NCBI RefSeq assembly: GCF_963678635.1 | Contig: NC_087062.1 | Span: 65,470,647 to 65,534,646, forward strand | DNA from: Symsagittifera roscoffensis | Taxonomy: Eukaryota > Xenacoelomorpha > Acoela > Convolutidae | Direction of reading: 5' to 3' | DNA: 64,000 nt | In this document: positions 12,746 to 22,858 of the stretch, one piece after another | Layout: the number at the start of each line of letters is the position of its first letter | How positions within the stretch are numbered: position 1 is the stretch's first letter | Translations under genes and position numbers: made by a program | The notes under the pieces: model-generated | Databases searched by the model: none | What the model was told of the DNA's origin: nothing | Seen by the model: only the letters and a program-made list of their open reading frames with translations

Positions 12746-12912
12746 AAGTCAAGAATCGAAAGCGACCAGAGCACAAAAGAAAGCAATAAGAAGCTGAGCA
12801 AGAAACAAAAGGACAGGCTCAAGACGCGTATCGCCCTTGGACTCCAAAAATAAGTAAGACTCTCCTCGCCTTTAATTATATTCTTGTTGAGTACTTGTGA
12901 TTCTAACCGCCC

Positions 12913-13215
12913 CAGTGCATCCATAGGAATTAAGTTTCCTAGGAAGCGCGGGAAAGTCAGAGCATAATTAGATATATACCCAACCGAGTTGAACTAAACC
13001 CAGTACATCTATAGGAAATCAGTTTTCTTAAGAAGTGCGGGTAATTTCAACTTCGGTTTGTCAATTCCAACCTGTGTTCCAACAATCTCAATGCATTCTT
13101 GGGAATTAAGTTTCTTAGAAAGCGCGGGATAGCAGGAGCTCACGTTTTGCAAACAAGTCCTTTACCCCTAGTGCATCGTAGGAATTATGTTTCTTACGAA
13201 GCGCAGGAGATAAGG
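12913..13215 (+). repeat. four ~80-88 bp tandem leader repeats before LINE-A ORF1
   Basis: Four copies of a diverged unit begin near 12913, 13001, 13089 and 13169. The conserved core is cagtgcat, a few bases, then aggaattaagtttcctagga, ending gaagcgcggga. The core is partly palindromic (aggaa...ttcct). They lie between the SGNH-like ORF and the PHD ORF1. Tandem leader units in LINEs often carry promoter activity; that role here is inference. Confidence 0.7.
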
Positions 13216-13273
13216 GTCTCTTTTCTATTCCTTTTCTATTCCTACACATTCCACTTCCCCAATACATTCCACA

Positions 13274-14179
13274 ATGGCGCCATCAAAACCGAAAAACTGC
13301 TGCAAAACATGCACAAATCCCATAACGGCACGGGATGCCGTGTTTCTATGTGTCTCATGCAGAGACTCAATGCACTTGACCCCTATGTGCACCGAAATGA
13401 GTGAACGAGCAACCTTCGGGATAAGTGAGGTCAGCCAAAACCTCCTACTTATCTGCAACGCATGTGTCCGCCTAAACCATAGGGACCGCACGCTGGACAA
13501 ACTTGCATCCACCAGAGAAAACAACGACATAAAGCCAATAGTGGAGAGCGTTGAAGAAGTCAAAAATCAGCTCCAATCCCTGACAAGTAACATCGGTAAC
13601 GTCGAAGGTATAAAGGACCAGATAACTTCCCTGAGAACCGAGATGGCTCCACGACCTGACAGTGAACTCACCACCAGCAGAACAACAAAAACATCAGAAC
13701 CAAAAACCCAGAAGAAAAAAGAAAACTACGACGGATTACGGGTGCGAGGCATTGCAGAATCGAAGGCCAAATCGCCAAGAGAACGGTACGAACACGACGT
13801 GAAGGAAGTTAAAAGTATTCTGGAACTCCTAAAAATCGACTGTCCGATCGATGATGTAAGGCGATTGGGAAACTACGATGGCAAAAAAGACAGAACACTC
13901 ATAATCAAAACAACCAGCGAACACCAGCGACGGCTGATACTGCTGTCGCTATACAAATTAAAAACTTACTCTAAAAAGGTATATATGAGCAAGGAACTAT
14001 CCCCTGAAGACCAAAAAATTGAAAACGATTATTTGAAACTACGCCGAAAGATGATCGAAAACGAATACGACAAAAAACGTCTACGAATCAGAAACCTCAA
14101 GCTTCAACAAAACACAAACGAAACTGACGACAAGAATCTAGACAACTGGGAAAATGTTCCGCCAGAACCAGAACAATGA
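13274..14179 (+). CDS. LINE-A ORF1, PHD-finger and coiled-coil RNA-binding protein
   Basis: An intact 301-aa frame starts at ATG 13274. Residues about 9-63 contain a C4HC3 PHD-type zinc finger: CKTC, FLCVSC, then MHLTPMC, then LICNAC. A charged, coiled-coil-prone region follows (about 75-145), then a segment around 155-250 (LRVRGIAESKAK ... DVRRLGNYDGKKDRTLIIK) resembling the RRM-like nucleic-acid-binding region of LINE ORF1 proteins, and a Lys/Asn-rich tail. ORF1 proteins coat the LINE RNA and deliver it for target-primed reverse transcription. It is followed closely by ORF2. The frame being intact while ORF2 is broken suggests the element decayed recently or was disabled by a single deletion. 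Confidence 0.8.
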   Translation: MAPSKPKNCCKTCTNPITARDAVFLCVSCRDSMHLTPMCTEMSERATFGISEVSQNLLLICNACVRLNHRDRTLDKLASTRENNDIKPIVESVEEVKNQLQSLTSNIGNVEGIKDQITSLRTEMAPRPDSELTTSRTTKTSEPKTQKKKENYDGLRVRGIAESKAKSPRERYEHDVKEVKSILELLKIDCPIDDVRRLGNYDGKKDRTLIIKTTSEHQRRLILLSLYKLKTYSKKVYMSKELSPEDQKIENDYLKLRRKMIENEYDKKRLRIRNLKLQQNTNETDDKNLDNWENVPPEPEQ

Positions 14180-14191
14180 CTACATACTAAA

Positions 14192-15787
14192 AGTTCGCTC
14201 AGTATTCTAAATTTCAATGTCAGGAGCCTGCTAGACATTAGTAGACGCATGACATTGGCAAATGCAGTTCTTACAAACGACTACGACATCATCTGTCTAA
14301 CTGAAACATGGCTCACAACTGCAGTACCAGACGAGGCCCTCTTTCTATCAAACTACACAATACACAGAACAGATCGACCCAATACGGGTCAGAACACTAA
14401 GCACGGCGGAGTCCTCATTGCAGTGAAAGGTTTAACTCATAGCAGAATAGAACTCAAAACCGAACTAGAATGTGCTGCCATCGAAATCAAATCTCGTCAG
14501 AAGCAGATAGTAATCTGCTGCTTCTACAATCCCCCCAAAAACAGCCCGTATAGAGCATCTCCCGACAACATAAAAAACGTCTTAAAACAGCTTCATGACT
14601 CGCTTAGTGACAACTCATCGCAACTCATCCTAACCGGAGATATAAATCTTGCAGAAGCAAACTGGGACAGCCTAAACTCAAACGACGAATACGAAGCCAA
14701 CATACTGGACACTCTAGAAAAGTACGATCTACATCAGCTAATCACGTGCCACGAAGGCAGGAGCACAATACTCATCAAACGGAAAAAAGTGTTCCGATCA
14801 TCACGCATACAAAACTTATTTGTCCCTACCAACTTCGAGCAAAATAACAACCCCAGCTATTAAACGCGCATACCAGAAAACCGACTGGGATGATTTCAAC
14901 AAACAAATCGTCAGCCAGCCATTTACACCATACTGCTACAGCAACATTGACGTCCTACTGTTACAGTGGTACAAATGGCTCGAGAACATCATCGACGAAA
15001 AAATACCCCGAGTCACCAAACACAGGGCAGAAATTCCACCTGGATTAGATCATCCACCTCACATCAAATGAAGATAGTCGCGACAATGAAGCGTAAATAC
15101 GCAAAAGCAAACTCACTCTCGCTACTCCTGAAAATCAAAAAAGCTGAAAAAAGCCTGAACGAAGAAATCATAATGCATGGTAAAGCATGGCGAGCCTTCT
15201 TCAACCTCAAACGTAACATCTCATGCTATGCAAATCTCGAAACAAAATTGAACGCCTATGTAGGTTACGTCGTCCCTGTCATTTCCTATGCATCGCAGGT
15301 ATGGTACCCATCAAAAACCGAAATGCGGGAAATCGAAAGAGTTCAACAAAAAGCTACTACATGGATACTTAACTACTCCATCGGATACAAAGAGAGACTA
15401 CGTACCCTGAAGATCTTACCACTCTCAATGTACATCGAACTCCATGATATACTGTTTCTTCAATCGGTGATGGACGGTAAATACAGCGTCAGTGAAAATT
15501 CAATTCCAATATCACTGAGAGAAAGCACCACGAGACAATGCAGCGAATTCGAGCTCAACAAAAACCGCATCATCAAAACAGACGAAAATTTCTGGACGAG
15601 AGCCCCGAAACTTTTCAATATACTCCACAAACAGTTTCGCGACAACCCGACGAAAAAACAACTGACAGAAAGTTACTTCAACTACTTTGAAAACAGTTAC
15701 AATCAGCTAGACACATGCACCTGGCGTGTACTGTTTTCCTGTGGATCGTGTAACCCCTACCAAAAACTCATGCCAGCTGAAAACTGA
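14192..15787 (+). pseudogene. LINE-A ORF2, endonuclease and C-terminus only, RT core deleted
   Basis: The first frame (14192-14863) is an apurinic-type endonuclease: LNFNVRSL, LTETWL, KHGGVLIAVKG, then VICCFYNPP and LTGDINLAEANWDSL. A frame change leads to a linker (14820-15071, ending near GLDHPPHIK), and a further change to 15068-15787. Near 15195-15230 the text jumps from a linker (KAWRAFFNLK) to the post-RT region (VVPVISYASQVWYP, ERVQQKATTWILNY), so the catalytic RT with its YADD-type motif is missing. At least two frameshifts and one internal deletion make it non-autonomous. The C-terminal frame itself stays open for about 240 codons. Confidence 0.8.
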
Positions 15788-15824
15788 AGGGTTGACACCC
15801 CTGGGCCAATGAGCCCTAAAGCCT

Positions 15825-15899
<75 letters not shown>

Positions 15900-15912
15900 T
15901 TACTACTACTAC
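15825..15912 (+). repeat. (TAC)n microsatellite, LINE-A tail
   Basis: About 29 trinucleotide units, interrupted once by tat near 15900, follow the ORF2 stop and a short 3' UTR containing gggccaatgagccc. Simple-repeat tails are normal for non-LTR elements that lack poly(A). LINE-B also carries a short TAC run near its 3' end. Confidence 0.9.
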
Positions 15913-16036
15913 GGGTCTATCAGATACTTATACTAAGCTGCTCTTTTGTTCCCTCAGCTTTATAAATAAAAAATTTCTTCGAAATTAGTTTTCACCATTG
16001 ATAGTGCCGAGTACACAGGCAGAGTTCGTAACCTGT

Positions 16037-18999
16037 ACTGCCAGGGAGTTTCTCTTCTTAAATAACTGATTGCCCTGGGTTTCTCGGCACAAGTCCTCAA
16101 GTTTTTACAGAGCTTGATTAGAAAAACTTCAGTGGTAGGATTGGCAGCACTCTGAACTTCAAAAGCTATTGATTAAAGCACGGCGGAGTTCTAATTGCTA
16201 TAAAAAACTATCTAATATCTCAAGAAATTTTTCAAACGAAAGCTATTAAAGGTGCTGTTGTTGCATGCTCCCTTATTTTCAATGAACGTCAAATTATGCT
16301 AGTTTGTTTTTACAACCCTCCAGTATCTCCAACAAGCAATATATATCACACAGCCCAAGAAAAGATATTCGAACTATTTAACGAAATCATTACCATATCT
16401 CGAAACTATGCACACTTAATAATATACGGTGACTTCAATATGCTGAATGTTAATTGGAACAGTTACACCTCAACCTGTGACCAAACTCAACTTTTCCTTG
16501 ACCAAATGATTGAATATAACATGCATCAAGAAGTTAAACATAATACTGCTTCATCTGGAATTCTAGATCTCCTATTTGTTAATTCGAAGACCGAAGTAAT
16601 CTTCTGCAAAAATGCAAAGACAAAAAATTAAATTGTCTCTCAAATCATGATGTCATCTTAACCAGATTTAAGTTTCAGAGTTTTTCCTCAACCTTCACGA
16701 GACAAGCTACTGTCCCTACATCATTAGTTATTGCAATGCTGATTTTGACCAGATGAATTCCCACATACTTGAACTACCTTTTGAAGCGATTTGATGGAGC
16801 AATGTTAACGTCTTAACAGAGCAGTGGTACGACTGGATACGAACGATTATCAAAGAAAATGTACCTCATAGAACAAAACACCGAGCTCGACTGGCCCCTT
16901 GGATCAAACCCAAAACGTCGAATCAAATAAAACAATCAACAAAAAATCACAGAAATGCAAAAATTATGCAAATCACTGATACAAAAAAGACAAAAATGAA
17001 TATGAAACATCTCTAGCCTCTTCCAGATCGACTGAGCAGTCATTTAAATACTTCCGTAGCTTCATGACGACTCATATTCTTGCTTCAGTATATCTAAAAA
17101 GTGAAACTGCAAATGATCCCAAATCACAATGTGCATTATTTTCTAAATTTTTTGCCTCCACATTCAAGGCATCTTCAGCATTTATACCAGATAACAGTTC
17201 ACCTTTGCTACCTCTACTTACCGACTTTGATGTTACCTCCACACAATCGATGAAACATGCACTAATCTAGACATCAAAAGTTAAAAAGTTATTGGTCCGG
17301 AAGAATTACCGCTTATTGTTTACATAAAATTTTCAAAGCAAGTCACTAAGTCAATTATTCTATAAAATAAAGCAAACAGGAGTATTTTCTGAATGCTGGA
17401 AACATTCTAATGTTAGTTAGATTTTCAAAAAAGGATCGAAATCATGCATATTACAATTGCTCATCTACCTGGAAAAAATTTACAATTCAATTAATTGCGA
17501 CGAAAACATTGATATTATATACACATTATTATATACACTTTGAAAAGCAATCGATAACGTTGACCATGGAATTTTACATATGAAATTATATCACTTCGGC
17601 GTCCGTGAAAAAATTTTCAGCCTAATTAATTCCTATTTAACTGGCAGAGAAAAAATCAGAATCAATGGTTTTTTCTCAACATCTATACCAAACACAAGTG
17701 GCGTTCCAAAAGGATCAATTCTCTCGAATTTATTGTTTGTGATTTACGTGAATGACCTCCCTGGAACTTGCAAGGCTTCTTACTCTCTTCTATGCGCAGA
17801 CGACGCAAAATTCAATTCAACCCGACGATCCGACGCAACATTCGATAACACATCAACATCATCTTTTCAACTCAATCTTTCGCGTGTAAAGCGATGGAGT
17901 GATTACCACAAATTACCTCTTAAGGTCGGAAAATGTGCGCATTTATCTTCAACGAAATCCGAAAAAGACTTCTGTTTTGCAGGAAGTCGAATATCGAAAA
18001 CACCTTTGCAAAAAGGCTTGAGTATAATGATCTCATCCAATCTGAAGTGGAAAACACCTATTCAAATGGCCACTAGCAAGGCTCTTCGAGTATTCTTCAT
18101 GCTAAAACGAAGTTCTCCAGTACTTTCGGCACCTGTAAAGCTAAATTTATGCCAAAATCGATGATCCTACCCACCCTAATCTATGGTAGCACTTGTTGGT
18201 TTGCTAATGTTCAAAACACACGAAGCCTTGAAAACGTTCGGAAAAAGTTCTTGAAATGGGTTACCGGTAACTGGAACAACTGTTACAAGGATCTCCTCAA
18301 GACTAGCCAATTTTACCCCTTTCGTTGTATCTACAACTTCAGGACTTACTATTCTTCTCAAAACGTATATCGGATTATCACAATTTTGATGTTTATCAAT
18401 TCATATGTTTGAGGAAAATTGATAGAACACTGAGGATTGAATCTGAGATGACCTTTGGACACAAAACCTCGGCGAAATCTCTGCGAGCAAAGTTTGATAT
18501 TTCGTACCAGTTCCCTATGTAATAGACTTCCTAGGAAAATCCAGTTCAATGACGCATCTGGACTAAAACACAAAATACTACGGTAACTCTGGTTACACTT
18601 TGAGACTAACTACAACGAAACAGTCAGCAGCATATGGAGAGCTTACAAAAAGCAACCACAGACGACGATCATTGGGACTCTCCCTGTGCCCATCAATGAT
18701 GGGCCGAATCCACATTACTACTACTACTACTGATATCCATCTGTAACAGTCGCCTACTTACGTCACATATGGGCCTAAGAAAAACTGTCCCTATAACCAT
18801 TGGCTCAAGGGCCAGTGAGACTATCTTTTGCATTTTGTACCTCATTCAGTCGGAGCCAATTCGGTTCACTTGCGACATGGGACTACAAACCGTGTTACAG
18901 CTTAAAGGCTACTACCAAAATACCCCCTGCTCAAACTCTAGAAATGAGAACGCCCCCATGTTCAGGTCTCTAAATACCCTAAAACACGCGAACGCCCTT
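16037..18999 (+). mobile_element. LINE-B copy, plus strand (5'-truncated CR1/L2-like)
   Basis: This is one of three LINE-B copies in the window; the others are on the minus strand at 22859-25950 and 31418-34508. Similarity starts abruptly at gtactgccagggagttt and ends at cgaacgccct. The short TAC run at about 18715-18732 is followed by a further ~265 bp shared by all copies, so the repeat unit extends past the normal LINE end. The plus copy has a deletion in the N-terminal RT region relative to the minus copies. Bases 15913-16036 upstream show nothing else. Confidence 0.8.
16183..18412 (+). pseudogene. LINE-B ORF2: endonuclease and reverse transcriptase, decayed
   Basis: Endonuclease remnants at 16183-16631 read KHGGVLIAIKNYL, LVCFYNPP and IIYGDFNMLNVNWNS. 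After a stop-rich stretch, 17064-17270 resembles the pre-RT linker. RT motifs are at 17580-18164: GVPKGSILSNLLFVIYVNDL and SLLCADDAKF (a CADD version of YADD). The post-RT region SMILPTLIYGSTCWFANVQN is at 18149 onward in another frame. The RT N-terminus including the FEKAF motif is degraded in this copy (only KAIDNVDHG remains near 17545). Multiple stops and frameshifts show it is dead. Confidence 0.8.
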
Positions 19000-20318
19000 A
19001 AAAACATGGTTGGAAGCTTAAGTGTACCGTTAATTTTTTTTGGAGCGTATACCATTAGTTTTCATTGGACAGATGGATCAACGTAAAAACTCGCCTTAAG
19101 TATACGTTAGTTCGAAGTATACCGTTAATTGTAAGCTTAAGTATACCGTTAGTTTTAATTGAACAGTTAACAGTTGAAAACTTGCCTCATCTCAACATTA
19201 TCACATAAAAAGCACTTAAATTTAAATAACTCACATACCGACACGACTCTTGATTCAAGTAATTAACGTAACTAAGATAACTCTAGAAGAAATTTTAAGT
19301 AAACAAGATTAGCTCAAGAAATTTTGTTCCCTAGACCATTGGGCAGCTTCGGCTGTCCAGCTTCCCATTCAAGTTTCACTCTCGCCCAAACAATTGCACT
19401 TCTTTTCTTGAACTCTCGATCCTCTCTATCACGAACAAGACAACTCTACTTGTACTGAATATTCTGGTAAAATTGCGATTAGCAAGATTACTCATGTGAT
19501 TTCTGTCGACTTTCCCTCAATTATATCTCGAATCATCTGATCTAACTAATTTTGCATTTTCAGTTGTCGCGAAAAACTTGAGCATGACAGGGTCAATTTG
19601 AGTTTTTGAAAAGTTATTTTTTATCCCAAAAAAGGCTTAATTTTTAGATATTAACCAGTGGCACATACTCCCCGGACTCAAGATCGATGTCCTCATTGCG
19701 CGTCGTCGTCATGTCAACGAGACTCCAGAATAACGAGTGCGTCTCAAGATACAGTGAAACTGGCCATTTACAGAAGTTTGCAGAAGATTGAACCTTATCT
19801 TCGTCCCCAAAATTCACAGCCGTGCAATATTGTCACTTTATAGCTAAACAGCAATCAAAATCTGCATCCATATGCACCCTGAATTTCAGCTTTATCAGCT
19901 CTCTCTGTAAAAAAAAAATTTGTCCAGCCCAATCAGAAAATTGTCATGCAATATTTTGATATATATAAAAAGATAGAGTACATTAATAACAATTTTTTGT
20001 ATTTTGAAATTTCTTTTCCGTGCCCTCAGATTCCATCTGAATTCAAACTCAAGCCCCATTCCTTTCCACACTCAAGACTCATGAACCGATCCCTGAGCAT
20101 CCTGTTCAACTCATGCCCACCATCTTCGAGGTACTAGGTCAAGATGCACCCGACACAGTGATTTGCCTGGTTAATTCCACCTCATCATTGGAACCATACC
20201 TTCAGGTGTTCGAAGGCTCTCATTCATTATCTTTGCTCCTGCTTTCTTCTCGATTGGTTTGGTAGACACTTCACTTTGGACTCTCTGTTCAAGCGAAAGG
20301 AGTTATTCAAGCTCAAGC
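19000..20318. other. intergenic, no gene recognised
   Basis: A short motif containing taccgtta or taccatta recurs four times at 19020-19160, in some copies preceded by gcttaagt. A 61-codon plus-strand frame at 19658-19843 has four Cys but no recognisable fold or splice context. The remaining sequence is unassigned. Confidence 0.4.
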
Positions 20319-22858
20319 TCACATTCTTCGCCAGGTCCTCTTCCAGTATCGAATCCTTGCTTTGGTATTATAACTAGACACCTTACCAAAACTTTTACAA
20401 TCCGTGGTTATCCCATTAGGATGAGTGAGTAGAAGTCTTTTGAAGGCTTCCGGCCCTATCTTGTCCAGGAATTGGTGATATTCTTTCTGGTGTTTCTTCA
20501 TGTGGTTTTTCGTCAACCTATACAGCCAAGAGATCAGCGTCGCCCGTAATCATGAGAAAAACCGTATGCGACCCCACATGTACCTCATTTCCATGGTTAC
20601 AGCGAAAACTTTACAAGCAGTCTCTTGCAAATGAAGCCTCCTGCTGTAGTCAAAAGTATGTATCGTCTCCGCTGTCGGTGCCTTTGACTCCCGATATTTC
20701 GCTATATTCTGCTCAGTGCATCGCAACGCCAACATCGAGCTCACCACGAAGAAAGTAACTTTTTGTTGATGGTCAAGTAATCCTATCGACCGAATTTCCT
20801 CAATATCCCATATCAAGCAGAGGTTTGACTGCTCTGGATACCACACAGTCTGTGCCAGACACTGGCATGGGTACTCTCCGTGCGTCAGATTGATGCTTTG
20901 ATGCTTTGGAGATGACTCTCTCCAGGAGCCTCGAGCAAAGGTTAGAACTCCATCGTATTCGCGTGTGTCGTATCATTCTCGTCAACAGCTTGCGTGTTGT
21001 TTGTCGCCTTCCCGATCGCGTTTTGCTTTTCGAAATGATTAGTGTTCTTTTTTTCCAAACTCAAGAGTTCTTCTCCTCAGATTTCACTCAAGTCCTCCAC
21101 TAGGTTCCCTGGCACCGCTCCCAGCAACTTTCGTAACAAACGATCCGAATGATGTGACATTCGCGCTAAGCGTACCCACTTGGGCACCGAGAAAGCTTTA
21201 TCGATCATCAGCCTCTGGCTAGACGCTTCCACCATCGCCATGTGCAGCGGGTACTGACTTCCGCACAAGTTCGCCATGACTGATCACACCAGAGACTTCG
21301 CATTCATCGGCAGAGTGTAGGCCTCACTTACGGGAAACCCCATCTCTGCCTCCAGACCGAATTTCCATACCGTGATATGCTTGTAGACCATCTGCAGCAC
21401 TCCAAGCCACGACTCCACTCTCAACGCTGTCATCAGATGGTGTTCTGACTCTAGCATTTCCAGCGACTCCAGACTACACATTCTCGAGAAAAATCTCAGT
21501 GCGGTCGTTTAATTCACAGTGGTGCTCGCGTAACAATCGGCCATTATTTGTACCTCACTTTTCTCCCTCTCTGTAATGTCACCAAACCAAGTGGCTAGAT
21601 CCTTCCTTTGAAATGACTGTATTTTCACGCAAGATCGCCCATCACAAGAGTTTTCCCTTCTACCGCTCCCAATTCAAGACATATTCCTGGCTCCATCTCC
21701 ATTGATGTTTCGTTTGACTTGTTCGTCATCTCTTTAGATTCTTCTCGATGAGGCAGGATCAACTTGTGTATCACGTTCAGGTTTCCCAAATCTTCATCCT
21801 TTCCAGGTGATAACCTCACTCGCTCCGTGACCTCTTCATTCAAATTTGCTTGAGGTTGTGGACACCAGGATGGCCTAAGCAGTTTCCAAACCGTCCCCAA
21901 AGTTGTAGAAAGTATGTTGTCCTCACCTTCTAACCTCAGTTCCTCTTTCTTCTCAGAACGTGGCACACAGATGACCTCAGCTACCTTATCAAGAAGCAAA
22001 CCCAAGCTCTGTTTTCTCCTGTCAGTTGCATCAATTTCGATTATTTTCTAAGTCCAAAACTTCAGCAATTCCGTGAACTCAAAATGTATGCAGGCCGCTC
22101 CAAGAAAGGATTGTACGATATTCCTATCACGCCAGACAGATATTGATACTCCCCGTGCTTCGTGGGTCTCAAATAATCATCTGTTAAAGCCAAGTTACAA
22201 TGTACGCCATGACTCTCGTCGAACTTCTTGTTGGAGAGCCTTCTGATTTCGTCGATTTTTCCGTGGTTCTCCAGAGACTGCCTCGAATCATCATCCTTCT
22301 CAATTCCAATACTCTGATACACATTAAAGATGACGCTCGAGACTCTCCTCTCCAATGCTCTACCTCCCGTCGCGCTTCGATAGCAGGCTTGGATGGTAGT
22401 ATCGGGTATCAATGACATGATCCATCTCAAGAAACAGGTGGCATCTTTTCTACTCGCCAGACTTATTCCCCAATTATCTGGACCAATATGCTGCGCCAGC
22501 ATTCGATACACATGTAGGCTTTTGTCGCCCAACTTTAGTTTATCGCCTGAAGTCAGCTCTTCTAACGCCACTCCTGCCAGGCTCCATGTAAACAACAATC
22601 GCCCAACTGGCTTCTCAACTCTAGCTTGTTCACCTCGGCCCTTTGTTGGGTGGCCCAATTCCGACGCTTGCTGGCCACTCCGCGATCTAATTTTTTAGGC
22701 AGCCTTCCAATTTTTTCGTCGTATCCAAGGCTATCCACCAGGAGCGGGCGTTACTTCTCGTTAAACCTTTCTCGAGGGGATCACTTGTCACTGATTTTCA
22801 ATGCTCTGGTATTTGAATCGAGATCCATTCCTTGCCGACGTCCACTTCCCACATCCAC
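20319..22858 (-). pseudogene. unidentified decayed coding block, copy 1
   Basis: The minus strand from 22858 to 20319 contains successive open frames: 22658-22062 (198 codons), 22005-21625 (126), then 21481-21284, 21277-21077, 20846-20550 and 20516-20319. They are linked by single stops or shifts and have balanced amino-acid composition unlike the surrounding low-complexity DNA. The segment 20319-20620 is present only in this copy, and the frame reads through the duplication edge at 20621, so this copy is the parent. I could not match it to a family. A nucleocapsid-like protein of an endogenous negative-strand RNA virus is one untested idea, based only on general helical, Trp/Leu-rich texture. 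Confidence 0.5.
22062..22658 (-). CDS. longest frame of the unidentified block, ~198 codons
   Basis: The frame begins at a TTG and upstream sequence in frame reaches a stop, so the true start is lost or lies in another frame (an alternative frame stays open through 22620-22720 and is Lys/Arg/Gln-rich). Visible segments include LLFTWSLAGVALEEL, IGPDNWGISLASRKDATCF, FLRWIMSLIPDTTIQ and YLRPTKHGEYQYLSG. No signal peptide, membrane segment, zinc motif or nucleotide-binding loop is evident. The same frame is preserved at 30621-31217 in the second segmental copy. The function is unknown and the frame is almost certainly a fragment. Confidence 0.45.
   Translation of the reverse strand: MGHPTKGRGEQARVEKPVGRLLFTWSLAGVALEELTSGDKLKLGDKSLHVYRMLAQHIGPDNWGISLASRKDATCFLRWIMSLIPDTTIQACYRSATGGRALERRVSSVIFNVYQSIGIEKDDDSRQSLENHGKIDEIRRLSNKKFDESHGVHCNLALTDDYLRPTKHGEYQYLSGVIGISYNPFLERPAYILSSRNC

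Larger units (their letters stand above)
12152..15912 (+). mobile_element. non-LTR retrotransposon LINE-A (CR1/L2-like), internally deleted
   Basis: The order is SGNH-like ORF, four leader repeats, ORF1 with PHD finger, ORF2 with APE endonuclease, RT C-terminal region, and a TAC-repeat tail. This layout fits the CR1/L2/Jockey LINE group, where PHD and esterase-type ORF1 domains are known. The reverse transcriptase core is absent. The exact 5' boundary is uncertain; 12152 is only where the first coding frame opens, and that frame begins at a TTG rather than an ATG. Confidence 0.75.

Noticed and set aside
18769-19086. 105-codon plus-strand frame repeated at 22884-23087 (minus)
   Set aside because: It lies in the LINE-B 3' extension, and the copies differ by frameshifts at their ends; treated as repeat DNA, not a gene.
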